A stretch of DNA of 32,872 nt. Source: Bacillota bacterium (GTDB taxonomy: Bacteria > Bacillota > Dethiobacteria > Dethiobacterales > Dethiobacteraceae). The stretch lies in NCBI GenBank assembly GCA_012800795.1, contig JAAZIQ010000010.1, positions 1-32,872 on the forward strand. Direction: 5' to 3'. A model generated the notes under the pieces. It had not been told where the DNA came from, did not search any database, and was given only the letters and a program-made list of their open reading frames with translations. The translations under genes were made by a program, and so were the position numbers. Shown in pieces: positions 14,280-21,532 of the stretch (positions are counted from its first letter, which is position 1; every line of letters begins with the position of its first letter).

Positions 14280-14525
14280 TTATGAGCTAAGTTGACTTTT
14301 ATACTGCTGAACTGCGCTGGGATCGGCCTGTTTTGCCGGTTGATAAAAGCCTTTTTCTATGGCTTTTTGGCTTAATTGAAATTGGAATTGTTCATCTGAA
14401 TTTCTAATTTGGATTAAAGTCTGCCGCAGTTGTGGATTTTCGGCCTCCGCAATTGCTTTGGCATAATTCGTAAGACTGGCATTAACCATAGACAGAACAT
14501 CGCTGACCATATCTTTATCTTGCAT
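14280..14525 (-). CDS. CotF-family spore coat protein
   Basis: An 81-residue protein that covers one Coat_F domain: opening QDKDMVSDVLSMVNASLT, then YAKAIAEAENPQLRQTLIQI and a final GFYQPAKQ, matching the usual YAxAITEAxNPxLRQ core. CotF proteins are outer-layer components of Bacillus and clostridial spores. This copy carries just the C-terminal half of a full-length CotF and is preceded 14 bases upstream by a second small gene that resembles an N-terminal half. Clear AAAGGAGGG site. Expression would be expected late in the mother cell; I did not identify a sigma-K promoter. Confidence 0.85.
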   Translation of the reverse strand: MQDKDMVSDVLSMVNASLTNYAKAIAEAENPQLRQTLIQIRNSDEQFQFQLSQKAIEKGFYQPAKQADPSAVQQYKSQLSS

Positions 14526-14539
14526 TTATTGCCCTCCTT

Positions 14540-14722
14540 TTAATTTAAGAATTGCAATAATTTTTGTTTTGTCTGTCGAGCACTATTTGCCGACTGCTGA
14601 AACATCTGTTTAATTTCCGGATCACTACATTGCTGTGCATAAGTTTCCAGTTTGTTAGCGCCAGTTTCATGCGCACCAATTAAATGGCGTAAGTTTTCCA
14701 GTTCTTGTTGGTTAATGTTCAC
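14540..14722 (-). CDS. Small helical spore-coat-associated protein (CotF N-terminal-like)
   Basis: A 60-residue protein of two helices: QQELENLRHLIGAHETGAN and CSDPEIKQMFQQSANSA, ending QTKQKLLQFL. The pattern resembles the short partner found before CotF-domain genes in clostridia, and the helix pair is like a ferritin-like half. The start is GTG with AAAGGGGG ten bases ahead. It comes first in a two-gene operon with the CotF-domain gene, so a spore coat role is the natural guess. Confidence 0.75.
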   Translation of the reverse strand: MNINQQELENLRHLIGAHETGANKLETYAQQCSDPEIKQMFQQSANSARQTKQKLLQFLN

Positions 14723-14805
14723 TCTATCGCCCCCTTTCTTTATATAATTTGCTATTAGTTTTCCTATCTAGTTTGCCAAGAAGGACTTTTTATATACCTT
14801 TTATC

Positions 14806-14842
14806 AACAAAAATAACCTGCGCTGCTAATCCGCAGGTTATT
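14806..14842 (-). terminator. Terminator of the DUF503-murB operon
   Basis: An 11-bp perfect stem (AATAACCTGCG and its complement) with a 9-nt loop. On the minus strand it continues TTTTGTTG. Confidence 0.75.
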
Positions 14843-14893
14843 GGAATTTTTTTAGCAATTAGAAAGCTTATTTTCACCGGTTTGTGGCAGTGC

Positions 14894-15811
14894 CTAAAAT
14901 TCGCCCACAATTCTTACTTCCGTTTCCAGCTCAACGCCAAAACGCTTTTTCACTTCTGCCTGGATATGTTTTATTAGGTTTAGTATATCACTGCTGGTGG
15001 CATTACCGGTATTAACAATAAAACCGGCATGTTTAGGTGAAACCTGTGCACCACCTATTTGGTAAGCCTTTAAATTAGCATCCTCAATTAGTTTTCCCGT
15101 ATAATATCCCGCCGGTCTTTTAAAAATACTGCCGGCACTGGGAAGCTCCAACGGCTGACTCCTTTCCCTTCTTTGCGTTAACTCTTTCATCTTGTGAGCT
15201 ATTTCATCTTTATTGCCTTTCTGCAGCTTAAATTTGGCTTTCAAAATAATATCGCCGTTTTTTTGCACCAGACTTGTTCGGTAACCAAGCTGCAATTCTT
15301 CTGCTTTTCTAATCAACAAATCACCATCTACAGTTAAAACAAGCACTTCCTCCAAAACATTTTTAATTTCACCATCATATGCTCCCGCATTCATAAAGAC
15401 TGCTCCACCTACAGAACCAGGTATGCCGCATGCAAACTCCAGGCCTGATAAAGAATGTTTTTGCGCTTCCTTTGCCACATCCGTTATGGTTGCTCCCGCC
15501 TCAACCTCAATGCTTTCATTCTTGACCACAGATTGACTTAAATTTTTACCAATTTTTATTACCAACTCCCTAATCCCCTTATCACTGACAATTAGATTGC
15601 TCCCTTGGCCAATCACAAGATAGGGGATTTCTTCGGCAAAGATATAGCACATCAATTTTTGCATTTCATTTATACTGCACGGCTCAATTAAAAGGTCTGC
15701 TGGCCCACCTGTTTTAAAGGTAGTATGCTTTTTCATATCTTCATTACGATAATACATTGTATCATTTAAATTATTCTCGATAAAATCTATGACTTTCTGC
15801 AGGTCTACCAT
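14894..15811 (-). CDS. murB: UDP-N-acetylenolpyruvoylglucosamine reductase
   Basis: MurB reduces the enolpyruvyl group of UDP-GlcNAc-enolpyruvate to give UDP-N-acetylmuramate, using FAD and NADPH, in the cytoplasm. At 305 residues it has the size of the short type IIb enzymes. FAD-binding parts are HTTFKTGGPADLL, IGQGSNLIVSD and GIPGSVGGAVFMNAGAY. The catalytic Arg is in GYRTS, the catalytic Ser in PSAGSIFKRP and the catalytic Glu in the C-terminal ETEVRIVG. The ATG follows AGAGGGGG. It lies 33 bases after a DUF503 gene and not in a dcw cluster; in Clostridia murB is often found on its own like this. Confidence 0.96.
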   Translation of the reverse strand: MVDLQKVIDFIENNLNDTMYYRNEDMKKHTTFKTGGPADLLIEPCSINEMQKLMCYIFAEEIPYLVIGQGSNLIVSDKGIRELVIKIGKNLSQSVVKNESIEVEAGATITDVAKEAQKHSLSGLEFACGIPGSVGGAVFMNAGAYDGEIKNVLEEVLVLTVDGDLLIRKAEELQLGYRTSLVQKNGDIILKAKFKLQKGNKDEIAHKMKELTQRRERSQPLELPSAGSIFKRPAGYYTGKLIEDANLKAYQIGGAQVSPKHAGFIVNTGNATSSDILNLIKHIQAEVKKRFGVELETEVRIVGEF

Positions 15812-15844
15812 CTGTTTCCCCCTCTACACATTTTAAAAATGTTT

Positions 15845-16126
15845 TTAAAACTGTTCAATTAGCAGATCAGTAATCTCCGCATCAACATTATTTTCAATAA
15901 AGCGGCTGATTCTATCACTTATCCTATCTGCTGCTGCCCTACTGTCAGAAAGAAAAGCAATGGAAATGATAATTGTTTGCTGCACATCCTGCGATTCGCT
16001 TTCAATTACCGATACATTAAATTTATTGCGCAGCTTTTGACAAATGCTTTTCACAATCATTCTTTTTTCTTTTAAACTATGCACCCACGGAGCATATAAC
16101 TTCACCGTCATTAAACTAATTGTCAT
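15845..16126 (-). CDS. DUF503 (YlxP-like) family protein
   Basis: 93 residues matching the DUF503 family, whose first half reads LKEKRMIVKSICQKLRNKF, followed by NVSVIESE and the beta strand TIIISIAFLSD. In Bacillus YlxP is encoded next to rbfA in the nusA-infB region and is thought to be ribosome-related. Here it precedes murB instead. The ATG follows AAGGGGTG. A TATACT element on the minus strand at 16155-16160 may be part of its promoter. Function unknown. Confidence 0.9.
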   Translation of the reverse strand: MTISLMTVKLYAPWVHSLKEKRMIVKSICQKLRNKFNVSVIESESQDVQQTIIISIAFLSDSRAAADRISDRISRFIENNVDAEITDLLIEQF

Positions 16127-16270
16127 ACAGCACCCCTTGCATTTGCCCTGTTTTAGTATACTGCATTAAATAATTCCACATAACTTATTTCCATTTACCC
16201 CTAACCGTATTTTCCCATAAATTTTCTTTCCTTTCCCGGGAAATGATTTTCGCGCAGCCGCTGACCATAA

Positions 16271-16303
16271 CAAAATAGGTGACAGGCATAATAACCTGCC
16301 ACC
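16271..16303 (-). terminator. Terminator of the groEL-like gene
   Basis: GGTGGCAGG and CCTGTCACC (9 bp with one G-U pair) enclose an 8-nt loop, then TATTTTGTT on the minus strand. Confidence 0.7.
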
Positions 16304-16335
16304 CTTACCATACGAAAAAGTACACCGGCACAATA

Positions 16336-17922
16336 CTAATCTTCTATTTTTGTCACTGCCGCCTCAGTTGTGAGGAAGATTGTGGCAACACTAGATGCAT
16401 TAACAAGGGAACTTTTTACTACCTTTACGGGATCAATTACGCCGGCTTTAAATAAATCTTCATATTGCCCTGTCAGTGCATTAAAGCCATAATTTGTATC
16501 CCCATTTAATAATAGTTTATTTGCCACTATGCTGCCGTTAACCCCGGCATTCTCGGCAATTTGTTTTATGGGCGCTTCCAGAGCTTCTCTAATAATCATG
16601 GCTCCTGTTCGCTCGTCGCCTTCCAGTTTTTCAATTAATTCATCTACAGCCGGTACGGCAAGCAGGAAGGATTTTCCACCACCAGGCAGTACGCCTTCTT
16701 CAGCCGCGGCGTATACAGCATTAACGGCATCTTCTATCCTATATTTTCTTTCAAACATCTCCAGTTCGGAAACGCCGCCAACTTTAATAACAGCTATTCC
16801 CCCGTTTAAAATGGAGAGCGTAATTCTTAATCTTTCAATTTCATAATCCTCTTTTGTTTCAGCAATCTGCCTTTTTACTTGTTTTATCATCTTTTTAACA
16901 TCTTCGCTGCCGGCACCCGGGGGATCTTGGATGACAATATCGTCTTTAGTAATTACAACTCTGCCGGCTCTGCCGCAAATCTCCAAGCCGCAATCCTCAA
17001 GCTTCATCCCAAAATCTTCTGAGACAACAACTCCTTTTAGCATTAGACCCAGAGCCCGCATATTGCGCTTTCTCGTATCTCCGTATCCCGGGCCTTTCAC
17101 TGCTGCCGCTTTGATACCGCCCCTTACTACGTTCGCTGTCAAACCGTTAAGCGCTTCCCCTTCTACGTCCTGAGCAATAATCAGTAAGCTGGCTCCACGC
17201 CTTGCTACTTGCTCTAAAATATTTCTAATATCTTTAAAGTTTTTAACAGTATCCTCTACCAGTAAAACATAAGGATTGTCCAGTTCTACTTTACGGCTTT
17301 TCTCATCAGTTATAAAGTATTGCGAAAGATAACCGTTTTCAAAGTGGATTCCCTGAGAATAGTTTAAAACTGTTTCTAATTGCTGACTGTCATCAACAGT
17401 GACAACACCATCAAGACCAACTTTTTCAAATGCTTCGGCTAAAAGTTCGCCTATGAATTCATCATTATTACCGGCGATGGTGGCAATATGCTTTATGGTT
17501 TCCTGATCATCAACCGGAGTTGCATATTTTTTTAGCATCTCAACGGCAGCATTTGTTGCTTTTTCCATACCTCTTTTCATCAACACAGGATTCGCTCCGG
17601 CAACTAAATTCTTTAATCCCTCACTAATCATAACCTGTGCAAGTACTACTGCAGTCGTTGTGCCGTCTCCTGCCGTTTCATTTGACTTTAAGGCAACCTG
17701 TTTAATTAATTCTGCTCCGGTACTTTCAAAAGGCTCCTTAAGAGTGATTTGCTTGGCAATGGTAGCACCGTCATTTGATACCAAGGGCACATCATACTTT
17801 TGATCAAAAGCAACATTTCTTCCTTTGGGCCCTAACGTACTTTTTACAGCATCTGCAACTTTATTCATGCCTGTCATTATAGCATTGCGTGCTTGTTCGC
17901 CATGTAATAATTTTACTGCCAT
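16336..17922 (-). CDS. groEL: GroEL paralogue (chaperonin 60), lone and lacking the GGM tail
   Basis: A full-length group I chaperonin subunit, 528 residues. Nucleotide-binding features are intact: STLGPKGRNVAFD near residue 30, AGDGTTTAVVLAQ with its catalytic Asp, the IEDAV Asp of the second ATPase motif, and EEGVLPGGG. The apical domain retains IIAQDVEGEALNGLTANVVRGG. It differs from housekeeping GroEL in two ways: it ends TTEAAVTKIED without the C-terminal Gly-Gly-Met repeats, and several core positions are changed (VAFDQKYDVPLVSND, LCINxx absent). There is no groES before it and no CIRCE operator in the 259 bases upstream. It probably works as a second, specialised chaperonin, with the main groESL elsewhere. 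AAGGAAGGGATG surrounds the start region and gives the ribosome site. Confidence 0.92.
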   Translation of the reverse strand: MAVKLLHGEQARNAIMTGMNKVADAVKSTLGPKGRNVAFDQKYDVPLVSNDGATIAKQITLKEPFESTGAELIKQVALKSNETAGDGTTTAVVLAQVMISEGLKNLVAGANPVLMKRGMEKATNAAVEMLKKYATPVDDQETIKHIATIAGNNDEFIGELLAEAFEKVGLDGVVTVDDSQQLETVLNYSQGIHFENGYLSQYFITDEKSRKVELDNPYVLLVEDTVKNFKDIRNILEQVARRGASLLIIAQDVEGEALNGLTANVVRGGIKAAAVKGPGYGDTRKRNMRALGLMLKGVVVSEDFGMKLEDCGLEICGRAGRVVITKDDIVIQDPPGAGSEDVKKMIKQVKRQIAETKEDYEIERLRITLSILNGGIAVIKVGGVSELEMFERKYRIEDAVNAVYAAAEEGVLPGGGKSFLLAVPAVDELIEKLEGDERTGAMIIREALEAPIKQIAENAGVNGSIVANKLLLNGDTNYGFNALTGQYEDLFKAGVIDPVKVVKSSLVNASSVATIFLTTEAAVTKIED

Positions 17923-18042
17923 AAGACATCCCTTCCTTCTTACTATAAATATTTTAATGCTTTGATCTGCTTCCTATTTGGCCTTTGGTAAAAATTTTAT
18001 ATATCCAAACCTAACTATATAATAATTAGATTTATTTTAAAT

Positions 18043-18051
18043 ATTATATCA
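18043..18051 (-). promoter_or_regulatory. Candidate extended -10 promoter of the groEL-like gene
   Basis: Minus strand TGATATAAT, an extended -10 element, with no good -35 at 16-18 bp. It would give a leader of about 115 bases. Confidence 0.4.
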
Positions 18052-18130
18052 CAAAGATCTTTCCATAATACTGCACCACCTCCTGATAATACCTATTTAT
18101 AGGTGAATAATATTTCTGCACTCGCCTTAT

Positions 18131-18183
18131 AAATCCCTTCTTTATTAGAATTTTCACTACTTGCATTTGCCCCGAAGGGATTT
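18131..18183. repeat. Long-spaced 10-bp inverted repeat at the end of the HD gene
   Basis: AAATCCCTTC (18131-18140) and GAAGGGATTT (18174-18183) are perfectly complementary, 33 bases apart, the second overlapping the HD gene stop codon. There is no T tract, so it may be a processing or stabilising hairpin at the mRNA end. Confidence 0.5.
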
Positions 18184-19447
18184 AATCATCAGCCATATAA
18201 CGATTATAATCGATGCTGGCTTTTTGCTGAGCCTCGATACGAATTTGGTTAATCAAATCAAAATTGTCAATTACAATAGATACGACATAGGGGCAAATAG
18301 ATTTGTTTTCCACCATGGAATTTAACACCCTGACTGTTTCCTCATAGCCCATACCTTTGCGATAAGGGCGGTCTTCCGTAACTGCCGTAAATATATCCGC
18401 CACCGCCATGATGCGCGAACCCAAAGGGATGCAATCAGCGCCTAAATGGAAAGGATAACCCTCTCCATTTAACTTTTCATGATGGGATGCTGCCCAAATT
18501 GCAATTTGTTCAAACTCTTTAATGGGCTGTAGTAGGCGATACGTATAATAGGAGTGGCATCTAATTAAATTAAACTCATTAATGTCCAGTTTGCCGGTCT
18601 TTTCAAGTACATCATTTGGAATGGCCAGTTTGCCTAAATCATGCAAATATCCTGCAATCAGCATCATCTTGCATTCTATATCAGAAAAACCGGCAAGCTC
18701 TGCCAACTTTTCCGCTGTTTTTGCCACCCCCGCGGAATGATTTGCTGTATACGGGCTGCGGAAGTCAATGATCTTGGCAAAAATTTTTGCCAGTTCGATA
18801 GTTTCTTCGATGCTTAAATCCATGGTATCAAACAGCATAGTATCCATAAGTATATTAGGTAAATAATGGTTCACCATATCCAGCCAGATATATTCATGTC
18901 TGCCGATTTTATTAAGTATGTCCACCAGTTCAGGTACAAAATTAGTATTTTTTTGACTCTGGATTCTTTTTAAAATACCGCTTACCTGTCCAAGAACTTC
19001 CCTATTACGATCAATCTGCACAGCCACCCTGTCGGCCAAATGAATAATATGGCTTAAAAGCGGCACCTCCTGACCGCTGTAGGCAGCTCCTTGACCCTTA
19101 TTCCAGGGAACATGGTGAAATCTAATTATTTCTGCTGCATTTTTAAGATAGGAGAATCCTTCCAAAAGACGTGCTCCTTTAAAAGCATGGCTCTGTGCAG
19201 TAGGCGGCTCATTTTCAATCAGCTCAAGCCTCTCATTATATTCCAAGGCTCCCACATCATGCAGTAGCCCTGCTAAAATCAAATCCTTTAACTGTTTTTT
19301 AGGCAGACCCAGTTCTTCACCAATTTTTAAAGCCAAATAACCAACTTGCAGGTGATGGTTAACCAGTTGAGGGTTTATTAAGTCACACGCATTAGTCAGA
19401 CAGGTAATTAAATCATACATATTAATAAGTTTATTTTTAACATTCAT
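18182..19447 (-). CDS. Tandem HD-domain protein, C-terminal HD-GYP phosphodiesterase
   Basis: 421 residues with two HD metal-hydrolase domains and no membrane segment or receiver domain. Domain 1 (~20-150) has NHHLQVG, GLLHDVGAL, SHAFKG, RFHHVPW and HLADRV, so the metal-binding His/Asp set is present but there is no GYP motif. Domain 2 (~215-400) has NHSAGV, GYLHDLGKLAIP, RCHSYY and SHHEKLNGEGYP followed by VADIFTAVTEDRPYR, the full HD-GYP signature. HD-GYP enzymes cleave cyclic di-GMP or related dinucleotides, so this is a probable cytoplasmic second-messenger phosphodiesterase with a second HD unit as sensor or regulator. The ATG follows GGGAGGG. It precedes the groEL-like gene by about 260 bases; co-transcription is uncertain. 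Confidence 0.9.
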   Translation of the reverse strand: MNVKNKLINMYDLITCLTNACDLINPQLVNHHLQVGYLALKIGEELGLPKKQLKDLILAGLLHDVGALEYNERLELIENEPPTAQSHAFKGARLLEGFSYLKNAAEIIRFHHVPWNKGQGAAYSGQEVPLLSHIIHLADRVAVQIDRNREVLGQVSGILKRIQSQKNTNFVPELVDILNKIGRHEYIWLDMVNHYLPNILMDTMLFDTMDLSIEETIELAKIFAKIIDFRSPYTANHSAGVAKTAEKLAELAGFSDIECKMMLIAGYLHDLGKLAIPNDVLEKTGKLDINEFNLIRCHSYYTYRLLQPIKEFEQIAIWAASHHEKLNGEGYPFHLGADCIPLGSRIMAVADIFTAVTEDRPYRKGMGYEETVRVLNSMVENKSICPYVVSIVIDNFDLINQIRIEAQQKASIDYNRYMADD

Positions 19448-19615
19448 CAGACTCCCTCCCCGCAGATTCCCTTTTTTATTCCTGTAAAAATTCGCTGAAA
19501 AGTCTATCTAAGAGCAATACTGCACAGAAACTTATTAAATAAAAGTAATCAGCTGAAAACCAAGTCCCTTCACCACAAAGAAAAAACACTAAACGAATTA
19601 ATAAACCAGGAGAGC

Positions 19616-19650
19616 TTGAAAATTCTGGTACATTGTGATGTAATATTACA
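19616..19650 (+). promoter_or_regulatory. Promoter with palindromic -10 region, PNPOx-like gene
   Basis: TTGAAA, a 17-bp spacer and TGTAAT. The -10 hexamer is the left half of a perfect 12-bp palindrome TGTAATATTACA (19639-19650), so a dimeric repressor could block RNA polymerase here. Confidence 0.6.
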
Positions 19651-19683
19651 AGAGAATAAAAGAGAGGAAAGGAGATGGGTTTT

Positions 19684-20076
19684 ATGCAAAGGGTTTATGA
19701 TTTTTTAAAAAAGTGCAAAACATACTATCTTGCCACGGTGGACGGTGATCAACCAAGAGTCCGCCCCTTTGGTACGGTGGCAATTTTTGAGGACAAGCTG
19801 TATATACAAACAGCTAGATCTAAAGATGTTTCAAAACAAATTAAAGCAAACCCCAAAATAGAAATCTGCGGTATGACAGGTGGAAAATGGATTCGCGTCG
19901 AAGCAATTGCCGTTGAAGACAACAGGATTGAGGCGGAACAGCATATGCTGGACGAATATCCCACTTTAAAAGAAAGATATCAAGCCGGCGACGGAAATAA
20001 CCAGGTTCTTTATCTTAAAGATGCAACTGCCACCATTTATTCTTTCGAGGACGACCCTGTGGTAATTAAGTTTTAA
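19684..20076 (+). CDS. Pyridoxamine 5'-phosphate oxidase-like flavin-binding protein
   Basis: A split-barrel protein of 130 residues in the PNPOx-like family. It has the usual start MQRVYDFLKKCKTYYLATV, GDQPRVRPFGTVAIFEDKLY (FMN phosphate binding), then IQTARSKDVSKQI and a middle CGMTGGKWIRVEAIA. Members bind FMN or F420 and act as oxidoreductases or heme/flavin sensors; the short size is against real pyridoxamine oxidase. The ATG at 19684 is preferred over one nine bases upstream, because GGAG touches the earlier ATG but lies nine bases before this one. The MarR gene is encoded convergently with 15 bases between stops, so regulation by that MarR is possible but not shown. Confidence 0.88.
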   Translation: MQRVYDFLKKCKTYYLATVDGDQPRVRPFGTVAIFEDKLYIQTARSKDVSKQIKANPKIEICGMTGGKWIRVEAIAVEDNRIEAEQHMLDEYPTLKERYQAGDGNNQVLYLKDATATIYSFEDDPVVIKF

Positions 20077-20091
20077 TGTCCCGTCATAAAT

Positions 20092-20535
20092 TCAAGTATT
20101 GTTTTCTCTCCATCCTTGCAGATTTTCCGCAACCCGGGAAAGCAAGGATTCAACCTGCTTAATCTCCTCGTCAGCAATTCCTCTGCTGGCAAGCAAGTAC
20201 AGTTTATCGTAAATATCTTTAATATTTTCACCAACGGCGAGAGCCTTGGCAGTTAGACAAACTCTATACGCCCGTCTGTCCTTTTCTTGCCGCATACGTG
20301 TGACATAGCCCTTGGATTCAAGCGAATCTATCACTCGTGAGACAGCAGCTTTGCCTATATCCAGCTGTTCTGCCAGTTGTTCCTGCTGCAGTTTATCGCT
20401 GCCGGTAAGAAGGATAAAAAGCATGTCACCTTCGGCACCTGACAGATTAAGCGGCTCAAGTTCAGCGTTAATAATAAGGCGCGCAGAACGTAAAATACCT
20501 TTCATCGCCAACCAAAGGTTGCGAATTAAAAGCAT
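20092..20535 (-). CDS. MarR-family transcriptional regulator
   Basis: 147 residues, a winged-helix dimer. The DNA-binding helices are LQQEQLAEQLDIGKAAVSRV followed by IDSLESKGYV and the wing RMRQEKDRRAYRV, all classic for MarR. The frame is open eight codons further upstream, but that start would overlap the predicted -10 element, while GAGGTG stands six bases before the ATG chosen here. Its promoter carries a perfect 20-bp palindrome over the -35 element, so autorepression is likely. Its ligand is unknown; relatives respond to phenolics, antibiotics or oxidants. Confidence 0.92.
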   Translation of the reverse strand: MLLIRNLWLAMKGILRSARLIINAELEPLNLSGAEGDMLFILLTGSDKLQQEQLAEQLDIGKAAVSRVIDSLESKGYVTRMRQEKDRRAYRVCLTAKALAVGENIKDIYDKLYLLASRGIADEEIKQVESLLSRVAENLQGWRENNT

Positions 20536-20556
20536 AGCTGACACCTCACTTTTATA

Positions 20557-20589
20557 CATATATCAAATTATAGTTGACTAGTCAACTAT
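20557..20589 (-). promoter_or_regulatory. MarR operator and promoter
   Basis: A perfect 20-bp palindrome (20570-20589; half site ATAGTTGACT) of the type bound by MarR dimers. The minus-strand -35, TTGACT, lies within it and a TATATG -10 follows after 17 bp, so a bound repressor would shut the promoter. Confidence 0.8.
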
Positions 20590-20601
20590 GCTTTTCAGTA
20601 C

Positions 20602-20631
20602 TAAAAAACATTACCGGCTCAATCGAGCCGG
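20602..20631 (-). terminator. Terminator of the peptide-uptake operon
   Basis: CCGGCTC and GAGCCGG with a 4-nt loop; the minus strand then reads TAATGTTTTTT. It stands about 40 bases past the last gene and just before the MarR promoter. Confidence 0.75.
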
Positions 20632-20668
20632 CTTTGTTGTTTTTATTCTTAATTTTCCTTTTAGCCAA

Positions 20669-21532
20669 TCAATAATCATAGCCAGGCGGCAAGAGATTAA
20701 AATTACTTTTTTTCAGGCCTGATAAAGTACTGTGTATCAGCCTACCACCTCTGGCGCACATGACACAGTTATTAAGATCTGAAATTTTCTCTAAGGGATT
20801 TCCCTTTACGGCAATAATATCTCCCTCAAATCCGCTTACCAAGCGTCCATTGTGGCTGCCCTTGCCCAGTAGCTCGGCGGCATTGGAGGTCAAGGCTTGT
20901 AACGCTTCCATAGGCGAATATCCGCCCTCCACCAAAAGTTCAGCCATCCGAACCAGCGTAAGCGACCCGTCCGGCTGACAAACAGCTTCAGCCATAGTCG
21001 CAAGGACAGGCTTCATGCCCTGCCGGCAGGCCTTGTTTGCTTCTTCTAACCAAAGCTGCTCCATCTTGGAGCCCTTTTCAGGTAAACCTCTAAACAAACA
21101 ATATGCCGGGCTACAGTCGGTTTCTTCTACCAATACTATCATCGGCAGCCAAAGAAAATATTTTTCGCTGCTTTCAGCCAATGCCTGCACTATCCCAAAT
21201 TTATCAGCCTTTGCACCTACAGTCATAATACCGTGGCTTAACATTTCCGCCGCCTTTCTATAAGCTGATAGAGTAGTTTGCGGAATACTTTTTTCATTGT
21301 TTAAGAGCTCCGCCTGAACATCAATCAATCCGGGAAGAAGTGCTGCACCTTCCAGCGAAAGCACAAAATCATCTGCGCCCATTTCTCCAATTTTGGCGGC
21401 TTCTCTGTTACCACAGTATCCTATGCAGTCGGGGGCCTGCTCTCCGTGCAGAAGAGTCAAGAGCCCATCCTCGATTATTTTGCTTTCGGCAGGATCAATG
21501 ATACGGCAATCCGTCAGTATTGTTCGTCCCAT
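20669..21532 (-). CDS. Amidohydrolase-like protein, shortened and lacking metal ligands
   Basis: 287 residues, against about 400 for the imidazolonepropionase-like amidohydrolases it resembles. Both ends fit: ALLPGLIDV near residue 64, and the C-terminal YSPMEALQALTSNAAELLG with FEGDIIAVKGNPLEKISDL. The catalytic parts do not. The metal-binding HxH that normally follows PGLID is QAE here, the His-containing middle strands are missing through a ~100-residue shortening, and the final metal-binding Asp (usually GTD) reads ATM. It can hardly be a metal hydrolase, yet the frame is intact and its ATG overlaps the stop of the aminotransferase gene (TGATG), so translation is coupled. It may be a binding or regulatory protein, or decaying. 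Last gene of the peptide-uptake operon. Confidence 0.75.
   Translation of the reverse strand: MGRTILTDCRIIDPAESKIIEDGLLTLLHGEQAPDCIGYCGNREAAKIGEMGADDFVLSLEGAALLPGLIDVQAELLNNEKSIPQTTLSAYRKAAEMLSHGIMTVGAKADKFGIVQALAESSEKYFLWLPMIVLVEETDCSPAYCLFRGLPEKGSKMEQLWLEEANKACRQGMKPVLATMAEAVCQPDGSLTLVRMAELLVEGGYSPMEALQALTSNAAELLGKGSHNGRLVSGFEGDIIAVKGNPLEKISDLNNCVMCARGGRLIHSTLSGLKKSNFNLLPPGYDY

Noticed and set aside
14843-14893. Second terminator made from the TTTTTTT after the murB hairpin on the plus strand
   Set aside because: There is no plus-strand gene ahead of it; the hairpin is used by murB on the minus strand.
16529-17173. Long open frames on the plus strand opposite groEL
   Set aside because: Antisense shadows with Ser/Pro-rich products, no ribosome sites, and a strongly supported chaperonin gene on the other strand.
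17923-18181. CIRCE operator (TTAGCACTC-N9-GAGTGCTAA) upstream of groEL
   Set aside because: Searched by eye; no such repeat is present. The palindromes here are ACCTAT-AA-ATAGGT and AAATCCCTTC/GAAGGGATTT.
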